A model generated the notes under the pieces. The model was not told the DNA's origin. It saw only the letters and a list, made by a program, of their open reading frames with translations, and searched no databases. This document shows, one piece after another, positions 62,226 through 64,000 of a stretch of DNA of 64,000 nt. The position numbers were made by a program, and so were the translations under genes. Within the stretch, counting starts at the first letter, position 1, and every line of letters begins with the position of its first letter. The stretch spans positions 1-64,000 of the forward strand of contig NZ_AOFD01000020.1 of assembly GCF_000332815.1 (NCBI RefSeq), in the 5' to 3' direction. The stretch is from Arthrobacter nitrophenolicus (lineage in GTDB: Bacteria > Actinomycetota > Actinomycetes > Actinomycetales > Micrococcaceae).

Positions 62226-64000
62226 TCAGCCCACTGCGGTGAGCTCGGCCGCCGTCGTGCCTGTCAGCCGGAGCCAGGTGTCCACCACGGTGTCCGGGTT
62301 CAGGGAAACGGAGCTGATGCCTTCCTGGACCAGCCACTCGGCGAAGTCGGCGTGGTCGCTGGGGCCCTGGCCGCAGATGCCCACGTACTTGCCGCGGGCG
62401 TTGCAGGCGCTGATGGCCATGCTGAGGAGCTTCTTGACCGCGGGATCCCGCTCGTCGAAGCCGCCGGACACGATCCCGGAGTCACGGTCCAGGCCCAGGG
62501 TCAGCTGGGTCATGTCGTTGGATCCGATGGAGAACCCGTCGAAGTAGTCAAGGAACTCGTCGGCGAGCAGGGCGTTGGACGGAAGCTCGCACATCATGAT
62601 CACTTCCAGGCCGTTCTCGCCGCGCTTCAGCCCGTTTTCGGCCAGCAGCTCAATGACGCCGCGGGCCTCGTCCAGGGTCCGCACGAACGGGATCATCAGC
62701 TTGACGTTCGTCAGCCCCATCTCGTTGCGGACATAGGCCAGGGCCTCGCACTCCAGATCGAAGCAGTCCCGGAAGGACGGGTCCAGGTACCGTGAGGCGC
62801 CGCGGAAGCCGATCATCGGGTTCTCTTCGTGCGGCTCGTAGGCCGGGCCGCCGATGAGGTTGGCGTACTCGTTGGACTTGAAGTCGGACATGCGCACGAT
62901 GACCGGCTCCGGGGCGAAGGCCGCGGCGATGATGGACACGCCCTCGGCCAGGCGCTTGATGTAGTAGTCGCGCGGGCTGCCGTAGGCGGCGATCCGCTCG
63001 CTGATTTCGGCCTTGATGTCCGCCGGCTGGTCGTCCAGGTTGAGCAGCGCCTTGGGGTGGACGCCGATCTGGCGGTTGATGATGAACTCCAGCCGGGCCA
63101 GGCCCACGCCCTGGTTGGGCAGCTGCGCGAACGTGAACGCCTGCTCCGGGGTGCCCACGTTCATCATGACCTTGACCGGGGCGTCCGGCAGCTGGGCGAT
63201 CTCCGTTTCCTCGGCAGTGAAATCCAGGATCCCCTCGTAGATCACACCGGTTTCGCCGTCGGCGCAGGAAACAGTGACGGCGGGGACGTCGGCGAGGATT
63301 TCCGTGGCGTTGCCGGTGCCGACCACGGCGGGGATGCCCAGTTCACGGGCGATGATGGCTGCGTGGCACGTGCGTCCGCCGCGGTTGGTCACGATCGCTG
63401 CGGCCCGCTTCATGATCGGTTCCCAGTCGGGATCGGTCATGTCCGCCACCAGCACATCGCCGGTCTTGAAGGCGGCCATCTGCTCAATGCCGGTGAGGAT
63501 GCGGACGTTGCCGGCACCGATCCGCTGCCCGATGGCGCGCCCCTCGGCCAGCACGCGGCTGGTGCCGTTGAGCCGGAAGCGGCTCAGGCTGCCGGTGGAG
63601 CGGCGGGACTGCACGGTCTCCGGCCGGGCCTGCAGGATGTACAGGCCGCCGTCCACGCCGTCCTTGCCCCACTCGATGTCCATGGGCCGGCCGTAGTGCT
63701 TTTCGATGGCGACGGCGTAGCGCGCGAGCTGCTCCACGTCGTCGTCGTTGAGGCTGAACTTGTTCCGCAGGGATGCTTCAACGGGCACGAAGTCGACGGT
63801 GCGGCCCACCTCGCGGCTGGTGGTGTAGGTCATCTGGAGGGCCTTTTCGCCCAGGCCCCGCTTCAGGATGGCCGGCCGGCCGGCTTCCAGCGCGGGCTTG
63901 AAGACGTAGAACTCGTCCGGGTTGACGGCGCCCTGGACCACGGCCTCGCCGAGGCCGTAGGAGGACGTGACGAAAACCGCGTCGCGGAAGCCGGACTCGG
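62226..64000 (-). CDS. ppsA: Phosphoenolpyruvate synthase, C-terminal part (cut by the window edge)
   Basis: This enzyme converts pyruvate, ATP and water to PEP, AMP and phosphate for gluconeogenesis. The visible 590 residues start inside the N-terminal ATP-binding domain ([20 protein letters not shown], the tail of the ATP-grasp domain, then [20 protein letters not shown]). They include the swivelling phosphohistidine domain with catalytic His in [16 protein letters not shown]. The PEP/pyruvate-binding barrel has [46 protein letters not shown] and the active-site Cys in [12 protein letters not shown]. The reading frame is open to the last base, so the start lies outside the window. Uptake of sugar acids and pectin products elsewhere in the window makes gluconeogenic capacity sensible. 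Confidence 0.96.
   Translation of the reverse strand, partial: ESGFRDAVFVTSSYGLGEAVVQGAVNPDEFYVFKPALEAGRPAILKRGLGEKALQMTYTTSREVGRTVDFVPVEASLRNKFSLNDDDVEQLARYAVAIEKHYGRPMDIEWGKDGVDGGLYILQARPETVQSRRSTGSLSRFRLNGTSRVLAEGRAIGQRIGAGNVRILTGIEQMAAFKTGDVLVADMTDPDWEPIMKRAAAIVTNRGGRTCHAAIIARELGIPAVVGTGNATEILADVPAVTVSCADGETGVIYEGILDFTAEETEIAQLPDAPVKVMMNVGTPEQAFTFAQLPNQGVGLARLEFIINRQIGVHPKALLNLDDQPADIKAEISERIAAYGSPRDYYIKRLAEGVSIIAAAFAPEPVIVRMSDFKSNEYANLIGGPAYEPHEENPMIGFRGASRYLDPSFRDCFDLECEALAYVRNEMGLTNVKLMIPFVRTLDEARGVIELLAENGLKRGENGLEVIMMCELPSNALLADEFLDYFDGFSIGSNDMTQLTLGLDRDSGIVSGGFDERDPAVKKLLSMAISACNARGKYVGICGQGPSDHADFAEWLVQEGISSVSLNPDTVVDTWLRLTGTTAAELTAVG

Overview
This 64 kb window comes from a high-GC actinobacterium, most likely Arthrobacter/Pseudarthrobacter or another close Micrococcaceae. 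The evidence is G/C-rich third codon positions, actinobacterial marker families (DUF4193, DUF3040, DUF222-HNH, MmyB-type XRE, ANTAR), sugar ABC transporters without their own ATPase, and a Ku/LigD repair pair. No tRNA, rRNA, CRISPR array, phage or transposase was seen. The genus is inferred from gene content.

Layout. 0.07-1.35 kb: a coupled methyltransferase/SRPBCC pair. 1.5-5.2 kb: divergent ku and ligD (non-homologous end joining). 6-9.9 kb: an MHS (ProP-like) transporter, a FUSC membrane protein and an SDR. 9.9-15.3 kb: a desferrioxamine-type siderophore operon desABCD on the minus strand behind an iron (DtxR/IdeR) box. 15.6-18.6 kb: small membrane, hypothetical, GNAT and acyltransferase genes. 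18.65-24.4 kb: a four-carbon acid sugar operon (DUF1537 kinase, 3-hydroxyisobutyrate-type dehydrogenase, GntP permease, class II FBA-type aldolase) divergent from a FadR/GntR regulator, with two TGTCNGACA palindromes between them. 24.5-34.9 kb: a plant-cell-wall/pectin locus with LacI, GH43 and PmoA/DUF6807 on one strand and, divergently, a sugar ABC transporter, a fused pectate lyase-pectin methylesterase and a second pectate lyase. 36.5-39.6 kb: an MmyB-type regulator divergent from two aldo/keto reductases and an epimerase. 39.8-43.3 kb: a PL11 rhamnogalacturonan lyase behind a LacI-type operator, then another aldo/keto reductase. 43.4-45.1 kb: envelope/stress small proteins. 45.3-49.5 kb: DUF222-HNH, a HemK-like methyltransferase and a lactonase-family protein. 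49.8-56.3 kb: alpha-glucan use, with a multimodular alpha-amylase behind a LacI-type operator and malQ. 56.4-62.1 kb: ANTAR regulator, AKR, TetR/EamA pair, SDR, DUF4193. 62.2 kb to the edge: the C-terminal part of phosphoenolpyruvate synthase.

A dominant oddity is that about a dozen otherwise well-conserved genes are each broken by one or two single-base indels, at least 14 in all and mostly one-base losses. Both reading frames on either side keep family motifs. I read most of these as consensus errors in the assembly rather than true decay, but the sequence alone cannot decide, so I type those genes as pseudogene and name the intended product.

The most interesting biology is the isomerase-free tetronate-type operon with an FBA-type aldolase, the PL1-CE8 fusion inside a coordinated pectin locus, and several palindromic elements, including two 61-62 bp dispersed repeats.
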